Assembly: GCF_000621505.1 (NCBI RefSeq)
Contig: NZ_JHYD01000009.1
Coordinates: 62,001-126,000 of the forward strand
Direction: 5' to 3'
Length of the DNA stretch: 64,000 nt
Origin: Ruminiclostridium cellobioparum DSM 1351 = ATCC 15832
GTDB taxonomy: Bacteria; Bacillota; Clostridia; Acetivibrionales; DSM-1351
Part shown: positions 34,362 to 44,323 of the stretch, in pieces
How positions within the stretch are numbered: position 1 is the first letter of the stretch
Layout of the letters: every line of letters starts with the position of its first letter
Translations under genes and position numbers: made by a program
Notes under the pieces: generated by a model
What the model was told of the DNA's origin: nothing
The model's database searches: none
The model's input: only the letters and a program-made list of their open reading frames with translations

Positions 34362-34607
34362 TTAACCGATTATGCCCTGCTTCTTAAGAAGTGACTTAAC
34401 TGTATCAGTAGGCTGTGCGCCATTCTTTATCCATTTTTGAGCTTTTTCAGAATCAATATTAACCTGAACCGGCTCAACTACAGGATTGTAAGTACCTATT
34501 TCTTCAATGAATCTACCGTCTCTCGGGTATCTTGAATCAGCAACCACTACTCTGTAAAATGGGTTCTTCTTAGCACCTATTCTCTTTAAACGTATCTTTA
34601 CTGCCAT
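34362..34607 (-). CDS. rpsP: 30S ribosomal protein S16
   Basis: An 81-residue protein of standard length: [38 protein letters not shown], and a C-terminal [14 protein letters not shown]. It binds 16S rRNA in the 30S body. It lies between ffh and khpA as in most Firmicutes. Confidence 0.97.
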   Translation of the reverse strand: MAVKIRLKRIGAKKNPFYRVVVADSRYPRDGRFIEEIGTYNPVVEPVQVNIDSEKAQKWIKNGAQPTDTVKSLLKKQGIIG

Positions 34608-34691
34608 TTATTTTCACCTCCTTTAAAGGATTTAATCTCATTATTCATTTTATTCAATAAATCGTAACTTTACCGACTTATCACATATTTA

Positions 34692-36038
34692 TCAAAAAGG
34701 CATCTTAAACTTTCCAAAACCGCCTTTTTTACCGCGTTTTCCCATGTCGGTCATCATCTTCATAAGCTTCTTCATTTCTTCGAACTGCTTTACAAGCTGA
34801 TTAACCTCCTGAATGGTTGTACCGCTTCCTGCTGCAATCCTCTTTCTGCGGCTTCCGTTCAGTATGGACGGGTCATTTCTTTCCTTCTTTGTCATTGATT
34901 TGATAATAGCTTCTGTACGGGCCATTTTCTTTTCATCAACGTCAACATTCTTTAATGCCTTGGCATCAACTCCCGGCATCATTCCAAGTATATCGCCCAA
35001 TGGCCCCATCTTCTTCATCTGCTGCATCTGTTCGAGAAGATCCTCCATTGTAAACTGCATGGTACGCATTTTCTTTTCAAGTTCAATTGCCTTTTTCTCA
35101 TCATAGGCTTCCTGCGCCTTTTCAATAAGACTCAGTACATCTCCCATTCCAAGAATTCTGGAAGCCATCCTGTCTGGAAAAAAGGGTTCTATATCGCTGA
35201 GCTTTTCGCCCATACCTGCAAACTTTATAGGCTTACCTGTAACAGCCTTAACCGAAAGCGCAGCCCCACCCCTGGTGTCGCCGTCAAGCTTTGTCAAAAC
35301 CACGCCGTCTATTCCAAGCTTTTCGTTGAAGCTTTCGGATACATTTACGGCATCCTGACCCGTCATTGAGTCCACTACAAGTAATATCTCATGGGGAACT
35401 ACCGATTTTTTTATATCCAGCAGTTCATCCATCAGTTTTTCATCAATGTGCAGCCGTCCGGCAGTATCCAGAATTACAAGGTCGTACTGCTTCATATTTG
35501 CAAACTTGACAGCTTCCTTTGCAATCTCAACAGGATTCTGATTATCTTCCAGTGCGAATACAGGTATATTTAGCTGGCCGCCAACCACCTGGAGCTGTTT
35601 TATAGCAGCCGGCCTGTACACATCACATGCAACCAGCAGCGGATTTTTTCCCTGCTTTCTCAGCAAATTTGCCAGTTTTCCCGAAGTAGTGGTCTTACCC
35701 GAACCCTGGAGTCCGCACATCATAAATACTGTCGGCGGCTTTGGCGCAAATGTCACCTTGCTTTGCTCCCTGCCAAGGAGTTCGATAAGTTCCTCGTGCA
35801 CAATCTTGACAACCTGCTGACCCGGAGTGAGGCTTTCCAGTACCTCCGACCCTACGCATCTCTCTGAAACCTTGTTTATAAAATCCTTAACAACTTTAAA
35901 ATTAACGTCGGCTTCGAGCAAAGCAAGTTTTATTTCCCTCATCATATCCTTTACATCTTTTTCGGATACTCTGCCCTGACCGCGGATTTTTTTAATTGTC
36001 TCTTGGAGCTTTCCTGATAAACCCTCAAAAACCGACAT
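34692..36038 (-). CDS. ffh: Signal recognition particle protein Ffh
   Basis: A 448-residue SRP54 GTPase: N domain, then G domain (GLQGSGKTTTSGKLA, DTAGRLHIDEKLMDEL, TKLDGDTRGGAALS) and a methionine-rich M domain (MTDMGKRGKKGG near the end). With 4.5S RNA it delivers membrane proteins to FtsY, which is also encoded in this window at 55 kb. It follows ylxM. Confidence 0.97.
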   Translation of the reverse strand: MSVFEGLSGKLQETIKKIRGQGRVSEKDVKDMMREIKLALLEADVNFKVVKDFINKVSERCVGSEVLESLTPGQQVVKIVHEELIELLGREQSKVTFAPKPPTVFMMCGLQGSGKTTTSGKLANLLRKQGKNPLLVACDVYRPAAIKQLQVVGGQLNIPVFALEDNQNPVEIAKEAVKFANMKQYDLVILDTAGRLHIDEKLMDELLDIKKSVVPHEILLVVDSMTGQDAVNVSESFNEKLGIDGVVLTKLDGDTRGGAALSVKAVTGKPIKFAGMGEKLSDIEPFFPDRMASRILGMGDVLSLIEKAQEAYDEKKAIELEKKMRTMQFTMEDLLEQMQQMKKMGPLGDILGMMPGVDAKALKNVDVDEKKMARTEAIIKSMTKKERNDPSILNGSRRKRIAAGSGTTIQEVNQLVKQFEEMKKLMKMMTDMGKRGKKGGFGKFKMPF

Positions 36039-36103
36039 CCCAAAACCTCCAATTCAATCCGGGTTGATATTTCAGGCTTTCCAAAGCTCTCAAATATGTA
36101 ACC

Positions 36104-36460
36104 CTATATGCTGTTTACAAGCTCTGCAAGCTCACGCTTTGCGCGTTCCACAATTTCAGCATTATGCCTGCTGAGCCCGCTTGTCTCAATGTTTTCAAAT
36201 AAATTCCGGACCTCTTCGGCCTTCTGCTTCTGCTCTGAAAACTTGCTCAGCAGACCGAGCTTGTTTTCGTATTCATTCAATAAGGCCCTGCCCCGCTTTT
36301 CATTGTCATAGACACCCTGTCTGCTGATGTTCAGCTGTTCTGCTATCTCCGACAAAGTATAATCATTATTGTAATGAAGGTCCAGTATTTCGTACTGTCT
36401 TTCGGTCAGCAGCTGACCGTAAAAATCAAGCAGCAGAGAGATTTCATAAACTTTGTCCAT
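36104..36460 (-). CDS. ylxM: YlxM family DNA-binding protein, SRP-associated
   Basis: A 118-residue sigma-70 region 4-like helix-turn-helix protein (LTERQYEILDLHYNNDYTLS, EIAEQLNISRQGVYDNEKRG). The start at 36460 follows GGGGGGAGC. In streptococci YlxM binds the SRP and modulates Ffh GTPase activity; ylxM-ffh linkage is conserved. It is the first gene of this transcript. Confidence 0.93.
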   Translation of the reverse strand: MDKVYEISLLLDFYGQLLTERQYEILDLHYNNDYTLSEIAEQLNISRQGVYDNEKRGRALLNEYENKLGLLSKFSEQKQKAEEVRNLFENIETSGLSRHNAEIVERAKRELAELVNSI

Positions 36461-36530
36461 AAATGCTCCCCCCAAGAAAATGCGTTATTTGTACAATAAA
36501 TTTTCTTGTTGCCTTGTAAGCAGTAATGCC

Positions 36531-36603
36531 TTTGTCAAGTATTTTTACTTTACTAAAATAGTTTAATGCACATGCTTTGCTTTGTCAAGTATTTTTACTT
36601 TAC
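36531..36603 (-). promoter_or_regulatory. Duplicated promoter segment before ylxM-ffh
   Basis: An identical 23-base segment occurs at 36531-36553 and 36581-36603, each holding TTGACA on the minus strand. The upstream copy has a TAAACT -10 at 36560-36565 with a 17-base spacer. The downstream copy has no good -10, so it is probably a remnant of the duplication. Confidence 0.5.
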
Positions 36604-36653
36604 ACTCAAAATAATTTTTATTATTATTTAACTGCTTATATTTCAAAGTTTAA

Positions 36654-37421
36654 TTACTTCACTCTGTTTCTGACATATATATGCTTGATTTTCGAATTGT
36701 TGGTATCACGCTCTTCTATTTCAAACTCCTTCAGTTTCTTTATGAGATGGGTGAGCTTGTAAAAACCGAAATTTCTCGGGTCAAAATCCGGCTGTTTCTT
36801 GATTATCAGATTGCCCACATCACCCAGGAAGGCCCAGCCGTTCTCATCTTCAACATCATGGATTGAAACCGAGATCAGGTTTATAATATCCTTGCCGATG
36901 GAAACAGCGTTGGACCTGGGTTCCTTTCCGGGAGTCTCATCTTTCTTTACACCGCTTTCAAAGGCGTTGTCGTTCTGTGAAGCACCGCTTATTATTTCAA
37001 TATAAGTAAACTTGTCACAGGCTGAAATAAAAGGACTGGGAGTTTTTCTCTCACCTATTCCGAATACTTTTTTACCTGATTCTCTCAGTCTTGTCACAAG
37101 ACGGGTGAAATCGCTGTCGCTTGATATTATACAGAACCCTTCAACCTGGCCGGAATACAGCACATCCATCGCATCGATTATCATTGCGGAATCCGATGAA
37201 TTTTTCCCCGAAGTGTAACTGTATTGCTGTATGGGGGTGATTGCGTTTTCCAGAAGTACATTTTTCCAGCCTGAAATTGTCGGCTTTGTCCAGTCAGCAT
37301 ATATCCTTTTAATAGTAGGTGTCCCGAATTTGGCTATTTCCTCCATCACACCCTTAATATTGCTGTAAGGTACATTTTCGGCGTCAATAAGTACCGCAAG
37401 CCTCATTTCACTTGAATTCAT
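36654..37421 (-). CDS. NYN domain nuclease-like protein with OST-HTH/LOTUS domain
   Basis: A 255-residue protein. Residues 6-145 are a NYN (PIN-like, LabA/DUF88) domain: AVLIDAENVPYSN, IIDAMDVLYSG, CIISSDSDFTRLVTRLRESG, with the acidic residues of the metal site in place. Residues 170-255 look like an OST-HTH/LOTUS RNA-binding domain (ENGWAFLGDVGNLIIKKQPD, FGFYKLTHLIKKL). Such proteins are thought to cut or bind RNA; the target is unknown. It is a single gene. Confidence 0.88.
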   Translation of the reverse strand: MNSSEMRLAVLIDAENVPYSNIKGVMEEIAKFGTPTIKRIYADWTKPTISGWKNVLLENAITPIQQYSYTSGKNSSDSAMIIDAMDVLYSGQVEGFCIISSDSDFTRLVTRLRESGKKVFGIGERKTPSPFISACDKFTYIEIISGASQNDNAFESGVKKDETPGKEPRSNAVSIGKDIINLISVSIHDVEDENGWAFLGDVGNLIIKKQPDFDPRNFGFYKLTHLIKKLKEFEIEERDTNNSKIKHIYVRNRVK

Positions 37422-37558
37422 TTTTATGATACGCTCCTCTCATTTTATCCTCAATTAATATACTAACATATTTTGCTTTGTATCCAAAATATTTCTTGAC
37501 TTTTATTTTTTAAAGTTTAAAAGCTTCTGAAAGCCATGATTACCAGTCAAATAAATTA

Positions 37559-37587
37559 TTGCAGTGAGATTGTGAATATGTTATCAT
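37559..37587 (+). promoter_or_regulatory. Possible promoter upstream of the OPT transporter
   Basis: TTGCAG and TATCAT are 17 bases apart on the plus strand. The 546-base gap 37422-37967 otherwise holds a nine-codon ORF at 37697-37726 and AT-rich DNA in which I see no gene. Confidence 0.4.
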
Positions 37588-37696
37588 AGTATATTAGCTG
37601 GTATTCTTTAGAAACCGGACTTTCATCATTCGGAAGCTGAAAACAGCATTGGTCTAACGACTTATATCCCTTGAGGAGTGAGAACGGAGGTTGATT

Positions 37697-37726
37697 ATGA
37701 ATAAATTCAATTCCATGTCAGGTTAG
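37697..37726 (+). other. Nine-codon ORF in the OPT leader
   Basis: ATG follows a strong CGGAGGTTGATT and opens a frame MNKFNSMSG then stop, 241 bases before the transporter. It could be a leader peptide or the stump of a lost gene; nothing decides. Confidence 0.25.
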
Positions 37727-37967
37727 TACACTTCTTACGTAAGCCTTCATTAAAATATCACATTAACATTAGAAACCATATTGGTATTCTTAGCTTGTTC
37801 CCTTTGTACTCTTGCACAATATACATACAGAGCCTTCAACTCATGAATAATAAGTAATGTATGAATTCAGATGCTGCAGACACAAGTGGTCACAAGTGAT
37901 ATTGCTATAAATGCACGGCTTGCATGATGAAACCTTTTATATTCCTGTCAAATGAGGAGGTATTACT

Positions 37968-39605
37968 TTGAATAATAACGAAGAAAGAAAATTTTTAGGT
38001 GTTGAACAGTTATCTCTCAGGAGTCTTGTTATCGGATCGATTGGCTCATGTGTTATCACGGCAAGTTCCATGTATGTTGCACTCAGAATGAGCGCCCTTC
38101 CCTGGCCCACTATTTTTGTTGCCGTACTCTCCATGGCCCTTTTAAAATTATTTGGAAAAACAACAAACAACGAAATCAATATCACCCAGACAGCCATGTC
38201 GGCCGGTGCCATGGTGGCCGGAGGCCTGGCCTTTACACTCCCCGGCCTGTGGATACTGGGCATCTGGAAGGGTTCCGAAAATTTTTCGGGCAACTACGTC
38301 AGGGTTCTTTTAATTGCCGCAGCAGGCATGCTTCTTGGAAGTGTAACCTCATATATTTTGAGATACAGATTTATTGTTAAAAATGCGCTGCCCTACCCCA
38401 TCGGCCAGGCTGCGGCCGAAACCATCAAGGCCGGTGACGAGGGCGGAAAGAAATCCGTTGTATTATTCGGGACCATGGCTGCCTCCACTCTGTACACCTT
38501 TCTCAGAGACCAGCTCAGAATGGTACCCGACGCTTTTATGTTCAAGAACTCCATAGGGATCTGGAACTCACCCATGGCAATAGGTATGGGATATATTCTG
38601 GGAACTCTCTATACGGGAGTCTGGTTCCTGGGTGCGTTGATTTCAAACGCCTTTCTTGTTCCTTTCGGACCAAAGCTGGGGCTTTTTGCCGATGCTGCGG
38701 CCGCAACCGCCTTTGCAACAGCAGCTGGGATAGGACTGCTTGTGGGAACAGGGCTTGGAGTAATAATCGGGATTTTGATCTCAGGAATCAAAAAACTGCT
38801 TTCGCCAAAAAAAGATAATTATTCGGAAGCCGCCGTAGGTAAAAAGAAGTTTTTTGATTACAGCAGGATTTTGATTTTTTTGGCCACCGCACTGGCTTTC
38901 ATATTGTCAGTGGCATGCGGTTTATCGGTAATCCCTTCGGTATTGCTGATCATGGGTGTATTTATTGTTTCGATAATGGCCGCTACAATAACAGGCCAAA
39001 CCGGCATCAACCCCATGGAGATATTCGGAATTATAGTTCTGCTGGGAATCAGAATTTTTATAAATATCGACGCTGCCGACGCGCTGTTTGTGGCGGCTTG
39101 TGTTGCTGTGGCCAGCGGCTTTTCAGGAGATTTGTTCAATGATTACAAAGCCGGCCAGGTACTGGGGACAAATCCCAAGGCCCAGCTGATTTCCCAGATA
39201 GTCGGCGGCGTGTTCGGAACTGTGGTGGCTTCCATTTCTTTATTCGCCATTATAAACCAGTTCGGTGAGGTAGGTACGGGAACAGCCCTCCCAGCAGGCC
39301 AGGCCGTTGGAGTATCGGCCATGATAAATGGCATTGGAAGTCCTGTTGTATTTGGTATCGCGGCAGCAATAGGTGCGGCCCTGTATCTCCTGGGTCTGCC
39401 GACTGCCACACTGGGAATCGGGCTGTTTCTCCCCTTTACCATCTCTGCCGCAGTTTTTCTTGGCGGAATAATCCGCTTTATAAGCGACAGGCTCAGCGGT
39501 AAAAAATCGGATGAAACAGGCAATGTTGCCGCATCAGGCTTACTTGGAGGAGAAGGTATTACAGGAGTTGTAATAGCACTTGCAAGAATGTTTACAGTTT
39601 CATAA
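37968..39605 (+). CDS. OPT family oligopeptide transporter
   Basis: A 545-residue integral membrane protein with about 14 hydrophobic segments, beginning from a TTG start after GAGGAGG. Typical OPT features are SLVIGSIGSCVITASSMYVA, TQTAMSAGAM-like NITQTAMSAGAMVAGGLAF, and a late GLPTATLGIGLFLPF. OPT proteins import peptides or metal chelates by proton coupling. It lies 57 bases before the pantothenate kinase gene and is likely co-transcribed with it. Confidence 0.9.
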   Translation: MNNNEERKFLGVEQLSLRSLVIGSIGSCVITASSMYVALRMSALPWPTIFVAVLSMALLKLFGKTTNNEINITQTAMSAGAMVAGGLAFTLPGLWILGIWKGSENFSGNYVRVLLIAAAGMLLGSVTSYILRYRFIVKNALPYPIGQAAAETIKAGDEGGKKSVVLFGTMAASTLYTFLRDQLRMVPDAFMFKNSIGIWNSPMAIGMGYILGTLYTGVWFLGALISNAFLVPFGPKLGLFADAAAATAFATAAGIGLLVGTGLGVIIGILISGIKKLLSPKKDNYSEAAVGKKKFFDYSRILIFLATALAFILSVACGLSVIPSVLLIMGVFIVSIMAATITGQTGINPMEIFGIIVLLGIRIFINIDAADALFVAACVAVASGFSGDLFNDYKAGQVLGTNPKAQLISQIVGGVFGTVVASISLFAIINQFGEVGTGTALPAGQAVGVSAMINGIGSPVVFGIAAAIGAALYLLGLPTATLGIGLFLPFTISAAVFLGGIIRFISDRLSGKKSDETGNVAASGLLGGEGITGVVIALARMFTVS

Positions 39606-39662
39606 TGATACAAGTTTATTTTTAGGAAGTTTTGAATATTATTAATTATAAGGAGTGGTTCT

Positions 39663-40505
39663 GTGGGTAAAGTTATTGGAATAGATATAGGCGGCAGCAC
39701 AACAAAAATAGTAGGCTTTGACGGAAAGACCATGATAGCTCCGCTACTGGTCCGGGCAAATGATCCTATAGCGTCTGTTTACGGCGCATTCGGAAAATTT
39801 CTGACTGCTCATTCATTAAAAATTGAAGATATAGAAAGAATCATGATTACAGGGGTGGGGTCTTCTTTTATAAACAACAGGTTGTTCGGAATTCCCACCG
39901 GAAAAGTCGACGAGTTTATGGCAATAGGCATGGGGGGACTTTTCCTCAGTGATCTTAACAAGGCCATCATTGTCAGCATGGGGACCGGTACGGCGCTTGT
40001 CAAAGCTGAAAACAACACGGCTGTCCATCTGGGTGGTACAGGAGTCGGCGGCGGAACCCTCCTGGGCCTTTCAAACAGAATGCTCAACGTCCGTCACTTC
40101 GATGAACTGATTGAAGCCGCCAACGGCGGTGACCTCTCACATGTGGACCTGACCATCGGCGATATCTCCAAAGAAGTTATGGAAACACTGCCCAACGAAA
40201 CCACTGCCTCAAACTTCGGGAAAATCAGTGATCTGGTTACAAAATCAGACCTGGCCATGGGAATAATAAATCTGGTTTTCCAGACTATAGGCATGATTGC
40301 AGTATTTAACACAAGAATAGATAAAATAAAAGATGTGGTGCTGACAGGAAACCTTACCAACGTTCCCCAGTCAGAGTACATTTTCACACAGCTCAGCAAG
40401 CTGTATGATGTGAATTTCCAGACTCCTCCCAACGCGGAATATGCCACAGCGGTAGGTGCTGCCATATGTTTCAGGCAAGATGTAGCCTTCCGGGAGGTTC
40501 AATAA
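39663..40505 (+). CDS. coaW: Type II pantothenate kinase
   Basis: A 280-residue ASKHA kinase from a GTG start after AAGGAGTGG. It opens GKVIGIDIGGSTTKIVGF, then has SMGTGTALV, HLGGTGVGGGTLLGLS and VVLTGNL, the motifs of eukaryote/staphylococcal-type PanK. It phosphorylates pantothenate in CoA synthesis and is usually not feedback inhibited. Placement after an OPT transporter has no obvious metabolic reason. Confidence 0.88.
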   Translation: MGKVIGIDIGGSTTKIVGFDGKTMIAPLLVRANDPIASVYGAFGKFLTAHSLKIEDIERIMITGVGSSFINNRLFGIPTGKVDEFMAIGMGGLFLSDLNKAIIVSMGTGTALVKAENNTAVHLGGTGVGGGTLLGLSNRMLNVRHFDELIEAANGGDLSHVDLTIGDISKEVMETLPNETTASNFGKISDLVTKSDLAMGIINLVFQTIGMIAVFNTRIDKIKDVVLTGNLTNVPQSEYIFTQLSKLYDVNFQTPPNAEYATAVGAAICFRQDVAFREVQ

Positions 40506-40552
40506 AAAATTATTTATCAAATGTTGTATCTAGCATTTAGTACCATAATTTG

Positions 40553-40581
40553 TTGAATATATGAATATTTTGTAATATAAT
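40553..40581 (+). promoter_or_regulatory. Sigma-A promoter for the 40.6 kb gene
   Basis: TTGAAT and TATAAT on the plus strand, 17 bases apart, about 40 bases before the next ATG, with GAAAGAAGG as ribosome site between. Confidence 0.6.
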
Positions 40582-40620
40582 GTTGTATGTTTATTTATTA
40601 TGAAAGAAGGTACATAAATA

Positions 40621-41304
40621 ATGGGAAGCAGGTATATTAACGACGTTGCTCTTAACATGGCTCCGGAAGATGTTGAGAGTGCAATACAGCAGTATTTGAG
40701 AGGCAAGGATTTCAAATTGGTTTTTGAAAAGGGAGAACAATATTATAAAACCGGAGGAGTCATGTTCCCGCTTCAAGGTTTCAAGTATGGCTATCAAAAC
40801 GGTATCCTGCATTTGGAAGCCTGGGTCGGCAAAATCGGAAAGGAAATGAACATAGGTGATGGAAAGTTTCTTGGGGCGGCAGCAAAAATACCATATTATA
40901 ATAGTATTTTAGCCTTACTGGAGACTTTGGAAAGGGCAAAATCAGCATATTATCAACAAACAGGCGGACAAGTACAAACGCCCGTACAAGGACAGGCAGG
41001 CATGCAGGTACAAGCTCCCCCCTTGTATGCACAACAATTAGAAGGCAACAACCAAGCCACTTCTGCCGTAGCCGATGAAGTTAATAAATCCAATAACAGA
41101 AATGCAAAAATTGCATTCTGGCTATCCATCGCTTCTTTAATATTGGTATTTGGCTCCAAATTCAGTCTACTGCTTAATTTAGCTTCCTATACACTGGCAA
41201 TCAAATATGGTCTGAAATCACAAAAATCGGGACTTGCAATCGCTGCAATCGTTATAAACTCAATAGTTATTTTCATTACATTGTTAATTTTATTTATAGC
41301 ATAA
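40621..41304 (+). CDS. Hypothetical membrane-anchored protein
   Basis: A 227-residue protein. Residues 1-105 are a folded, soluble domain (YINDVALNMAPEDVESAIQQ, then KYGYQNGILHLEAWVG) that resembles small domains found before zinc-ribbon or DUF4190-type membrane segments. A Gln/Pro-rich linker follows (QTPVQGQAGMQVQAPP). Two hydrophobic helices form the C-terminus (IAFWLSIASLILVFG and AIAAIVINSIVIFITLLILF). No enzyme motif is seen. It has its own promoter and ends at a hairpin shared with the convergent fabF gene. Confidence 0.7.
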   Translation: MGSRYINDVALNMAPEDVESAIQQYLRGKDFKLVFEKGEQYYKTGGVMFPLQGFKYGYQNGILHLEAWVGKIGKEMNIGDGKFLGAAAKIPYYNSILALLETLERAKSAYYQQTGGQVQTPVQGQAGMQVQAPPLYAQQLEGNNQATSAVADEVNKSNNRNAKIAFWLSIASLILVFGSKFSLLLNLASYTLAIKYGLKSQKSGLAIAAIVINSIVIFITLLILFIA

Positions 41305-41360
41305 ACATTATTTACCGGCGCTGAATACGCCTCAGCATCATAACCAAAATAAACACCCTT

Positions 41361-41424
41361 ATAAGTACACGCCTGAAGAGCGGAAGCACAAGCATTCAGG
41401 TACACCGGTTCCAGGCATGTACTT
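41361..41424 (-). repeat. Remnant of the palindromic element between convergent genes
   Basis: AAGTACACGCCTG (near 41363) and CCAGGCATGTACTT (near 41412) pair to a hairpin. On the minus strand AAGTACATGCCTG and CCGGTG match the middle of the palindromic family's arm (63437-63470). It may terminate both the 40.6 kb gene and fabF. Confidence 0.4.
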
Positions 41425-41445
41425 ATTGAGCGTTTCTTAATAAAC

Positions 41446-42678
41446 TTATACTTTTTTCATTACCAGTGTCGCATTATGCCCTCCAAAGCCAAAGGAATTT
41501 GTCAGAGCATATGACATATTTGTTTCTTTTCCCTTGTTGGGCACACAATTCAGGTCGCACTCGGGATCAGGAGTTCTGTAATTTATTGTCGGAGGCAGGA
41601 AACCTTCCTTTAATGCATGTGCTGTAATAATGGTTTCAATAGCTCCCGCAGCTCCCAGGAGATGTCCGGTCATTGATTTGGTGGAACTTACAGGTAATAT
41701 TTTTGCATACTCCCCAAAAACAGTTTTAATTGCCTGCGTCTCGCTTTTATCATTTAGTTTGGTGGAAGTCCCGTGGGCATTTACATATCCGATGTCCGAG
41801 GCTGTTATTCCGGCATCTTCAACTGCAAGCTTCATGCACCTTACCGCGCCTTCCCCGCCCTCGGCCGGTGCAGTAATATGGTAGGCATCATTTGTACAGC
41901 CGTATCCCACTATCTCGGCAATGATTCTTGCTCCGCGTTTCCTTGCAGCTTCATACTCTTCAAGGATGAGCACACCTGCTCCCTCACCAATGATAAAACC
42001 GTCCCTGTCCATGTCAAAAGGTCTGCAGGCAGTTGAAGGATCACTGTTCGTCGTCATGGTTTTATTTGCACAAAAACCTGCAAGTGCCAGCCTTACTATA
42101 GGGGCTTCGGTGCCGCCTGCGATTATCACATCTGCATCATTCCTCTGAATTATTCTAAAAGCATCACCTATTGAGTTGACCGAAGAAGCGCAGGCTGTGA
42201 CCACACATTCGGTGAAACCCTTTGCCCCAAATCTTATTGCGATATTTGCAGCGGCAATGTTGGGAATCATCATTGGAACAAAAAATGGGCTGACTCTTCC
42301 GGGCCCCTTTTCCAACAGGATTTTATGCTGGGTTTCCAGTGTTTCCAGACCGCCTATTCCAGTTCCTATAATGACGCCCAGCCGGTCTTTATTCAAACCT
42401 TCCATATCCAATTTTGAGTCCTCTATGGCCATCTGGGCGGCAGCTACTGCAAACTGTGCAAAACGATCCATTCTTTTTATTTCCTTTTTATCAATAAATT
42501 CAGATGGACCAAAATTTTTAATCTCCGCACCGACAGTGGTAGGAAGATCCGAAACGTCAGCTCTTTCAATTTTGCTGATTCCTGATTTACCTCTTTTTAT
42601 ATTCTGCCAAAACTCCGCGCTACTGTTGCCAAGTGAGGAAATCACTCCGGTACCGGTAATAACAACACGTTTCTTCAT
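41446..42678 (-). CDS. fabF: Beta-ketoacyl-ACP synthase II
   Basis: A 410-residue condensing enzyme of normal length. The catalytic triad is seen: Cys in [15 protein letters not shown], His in [12 protein letters not shown], His in [14 protein letters not shown]. It elongates acyl-ACP chains. It stands alone, without acpP or the other fab genes, next to a divergent AraC-type regulator. Confidence 0.96.
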   Translation of the reverse strand: MKKRVVITGTGVISSLGNSSAEFWQNIKRGKSGISKIERADVSDLPTTVGAEIKNFGPSEFIDKKEIKRMDRFAQFAVAAAQMAIEDSKLDMEGLNKDRLGVIIGTGIGGLETLETQHKILLEKGPGRVSPFFVPMMIPNIAAANIAIRFGAKGFTECVVTACASSVNSIGDAFRIIQRNDADVIIAGGTEAPIVRLALAGFCANKTMTTNSDPSTACRPFDMDRDGFIIGEGAGVLILEEYEAARKRGARIIAEIVGYGCTNDAYHITAPAEGGEGAVRCMKLAVEDAGITASDIGYVNAHGTSTKLNDKSETQAIKTVFGEYAKILPVSSTKSMTGHLLGAAGAIETIITAHALKEGFLPPTINYRTPDPECDLNCVPNKGKETNMSYALTNSFGFGGHNATLVMKKV

Positions 42679-42739
42679 AAAAAATACCTCCTCGTCCCAT
42701 AAAATACTTCAGGTCTACTCCCCTAAAATGCGGGAGTGA

Positions 42740-43732
42740 GTGAAAGCGGGAATGATTTACATTAATAAAGATAACATGTATAATTACTTAGAAATGAACA
42801 GATATTGCTTTTTTGATTTGAGGTATAAAATTGTGATAAATACCAAGGAAACCATCAGCACATGTATTGACTTTGTCGAGAAGAATATTTCAAACAGATT
42901 CACGCTGGATGATCTGGCTCTTTATACCGGCGTGTCGAAATATTACCTGCATAGAATTTTCAAGTCATTGACAGGGCAGGCCATCATGGATTATGTTCAA
43001 TCAAGAAAACTCACCTCCAGCATAAATGAACTTGTCAATACAAATATGAGAATAATAGACATTGCCATGGAATATGGCTTTGATCATGAACAGTCATATA
43101 TAAGGGCTTTCAGAAAGAAATTCGGATATACACCCTTAAAAGTGAAATCAGAGCAATTGTCACTTCAAATCCAGGAAAAAATCAATATAAACGATATTAT
43201 GTCGGTGCAGAATTCCGTTACCTTTAAACCCTTCTACATTTTCAAACAGAAATTCAACCTCGTTGGGAAAAAGTATAAAATACAGAGCAGATCCGGTGAT
43301 AATGCCGCCAACACCCATGGCAAGGAATTTTTTTATAATCACAAAAACAGCATAGCAAACCCGGTCAATCCCGACATATATTTCGGGTATACCGACTGGA
43401 GCAATTATGAGGATGGATATGTAAGCTATATTCCTTCGGTCCAGGTTCCTGATCTGGGGAATATTCCCGAAGGAATGACGGGCATATCCATTCCCGCCCA
43501 TAAATATGTGGTTTTCCGCTTTGTGGGTTTTTTTCGCCCGGATGATATAAAGGGCAGACAGGTGGGAAGGGTGCTGGTGCATTTATACCGCAGATGGATT
43601 ACAAACTCAGGTTTCAAATCGGCCGCTCCTTTTGAATTTGAATATATAGACACAAGCCTGTCAAATGATAACTATTGTGAATTGGATATTTATCAGCCAA
43701 TAAAGGACCGGGAAAAAGTTTTTGATTCATAA
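42740..43732 (+). CDS. AraC-family regulator with GyrI-like effector domain
   Basis: About 330 residues from a GTG at 42740; a later ATG (42752 or 42776) is possible since no strong ribosome site marks any of them. An AraC helix-turn-helix pair lies near the N-terminus (RFTLDDLALYTGVSKYYLHR and IIDIAMEYGFDHEQSYIRAF). A C-terminal GyrI-like ligand domain follows (IPAHKYVVFRFVGFF). It belongs to the SoxS/Rob-like group with C-terminal ligand domains. It is divergent from fabF, but a regulatory link is only a guess. Confidence 0.85.
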   Translation: MKAGMIYINKDNMYNYLEMNRYCFFDLRYKIVINTKETISTCIDFVEKNISNRFTLDDLALYTGVSKYYLHRIFKSLTGQAIMDYVQSRKLTSSINELVNTNMRIIDIAMEYGFDHEQSYIRAFRKKFGYTPLKVKSEQLSLQIQEKININDIMSVQNSVTFKPFYIFKQKFNLVGKKYKIQSRSGDNAANTHGKEFFYNHKNSIANPVNPDIYFGYTDWSNYEDGYVSYIPSVQVPDLGNIPEGMTGISIPAHKYVVFRFVGFFRPDDIKGRQVGRVLVHLYRRWITNSGFKSAAPFEFEYIDTSLSNDNYCELDIYQPIKDREKVFDS

Positions 43733-43758
43733 ATATCTCAAGAAGTTACATACGGCCC

Positions 43759-44268
43759 CTATATTTCTGCAAGAACAAGCCTGCCCTGCTTCCTTGTCTT
43801 ATCCATATCAATTATCCTCTGATTGGCAGAACCTCTGAATTTGAGGAGAAGATCCTTACGGCCCAGTATAAACGGACCGTCCACCAGCAGATCGGTGTTT
43901 TCCAGAAGCCCGGCATATCCCTCTCTCTGCTCCGAGAGCTCAAGCAGCCGCTCATAGATATACCCCGTGTAGGTTATTACAGTGAGGCCCAGTTTTTTGA
44001 CTTCACCTGCAAGAACCGAGCAGGCTGAAGCCTGTTCGAAAGGATCTCCGCCGCTTAAGGTTATTCCGTCAAGAAGCGGGTTCTTTTTTATATCACTTAA
44101 TATTTTTTCAATTTCGATCACTTCTCCGGCATCATAGGGATGGGTCTGGGGATTGTGGCAGCCCGGACAGTTGTGTGAACAGCCCTGGGTGAAAACCACC
44201 ATGCGGATGCCTGGCCCGTCGGCAATAGATTCATTGATAATTCCGGCAATTCTCAGCTGTATACCCAT
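43759..44268 (-). CDS. nrdG: Anaerobic ribonucleoside-triphosphate reductase activating protein
   Basis: A 169-residue radical SAM enzyme; start at 44268 (MGIQLRIAG) after GGGAGGAGTAT. The cluster motif is CSHNCPGC, with CxxxCxxC spacing, preceded by DGPGIRMVVFTQG. It installs the glycyl radical in NrdD. It is separated from nrdD by 511 bases that hold a terminator and a palindromic element, so it may need its own promoter. Confidence 0.94.
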   Translation of the reverse strand: MGIQLRIAGIINESIADGPGIRMVVFTQGCSHNCPGCHNPQTHPYDAGEVIEIEKILSDIKKNPLLDGITLSGGDPFEQASACSVLAGEVKKLGLTVITYTGYIYERLLELSEQREGYAGLLENTDLLVDGPFILGRKDLLLKFRGSANQRIIDMDKTRKQGRLVLAEI

Positions 44269-44323
44269 ATACTCCTCCCATGCTGTATTAAATATGTAAG
44301 TACATGTCAAAATATTATTATAA

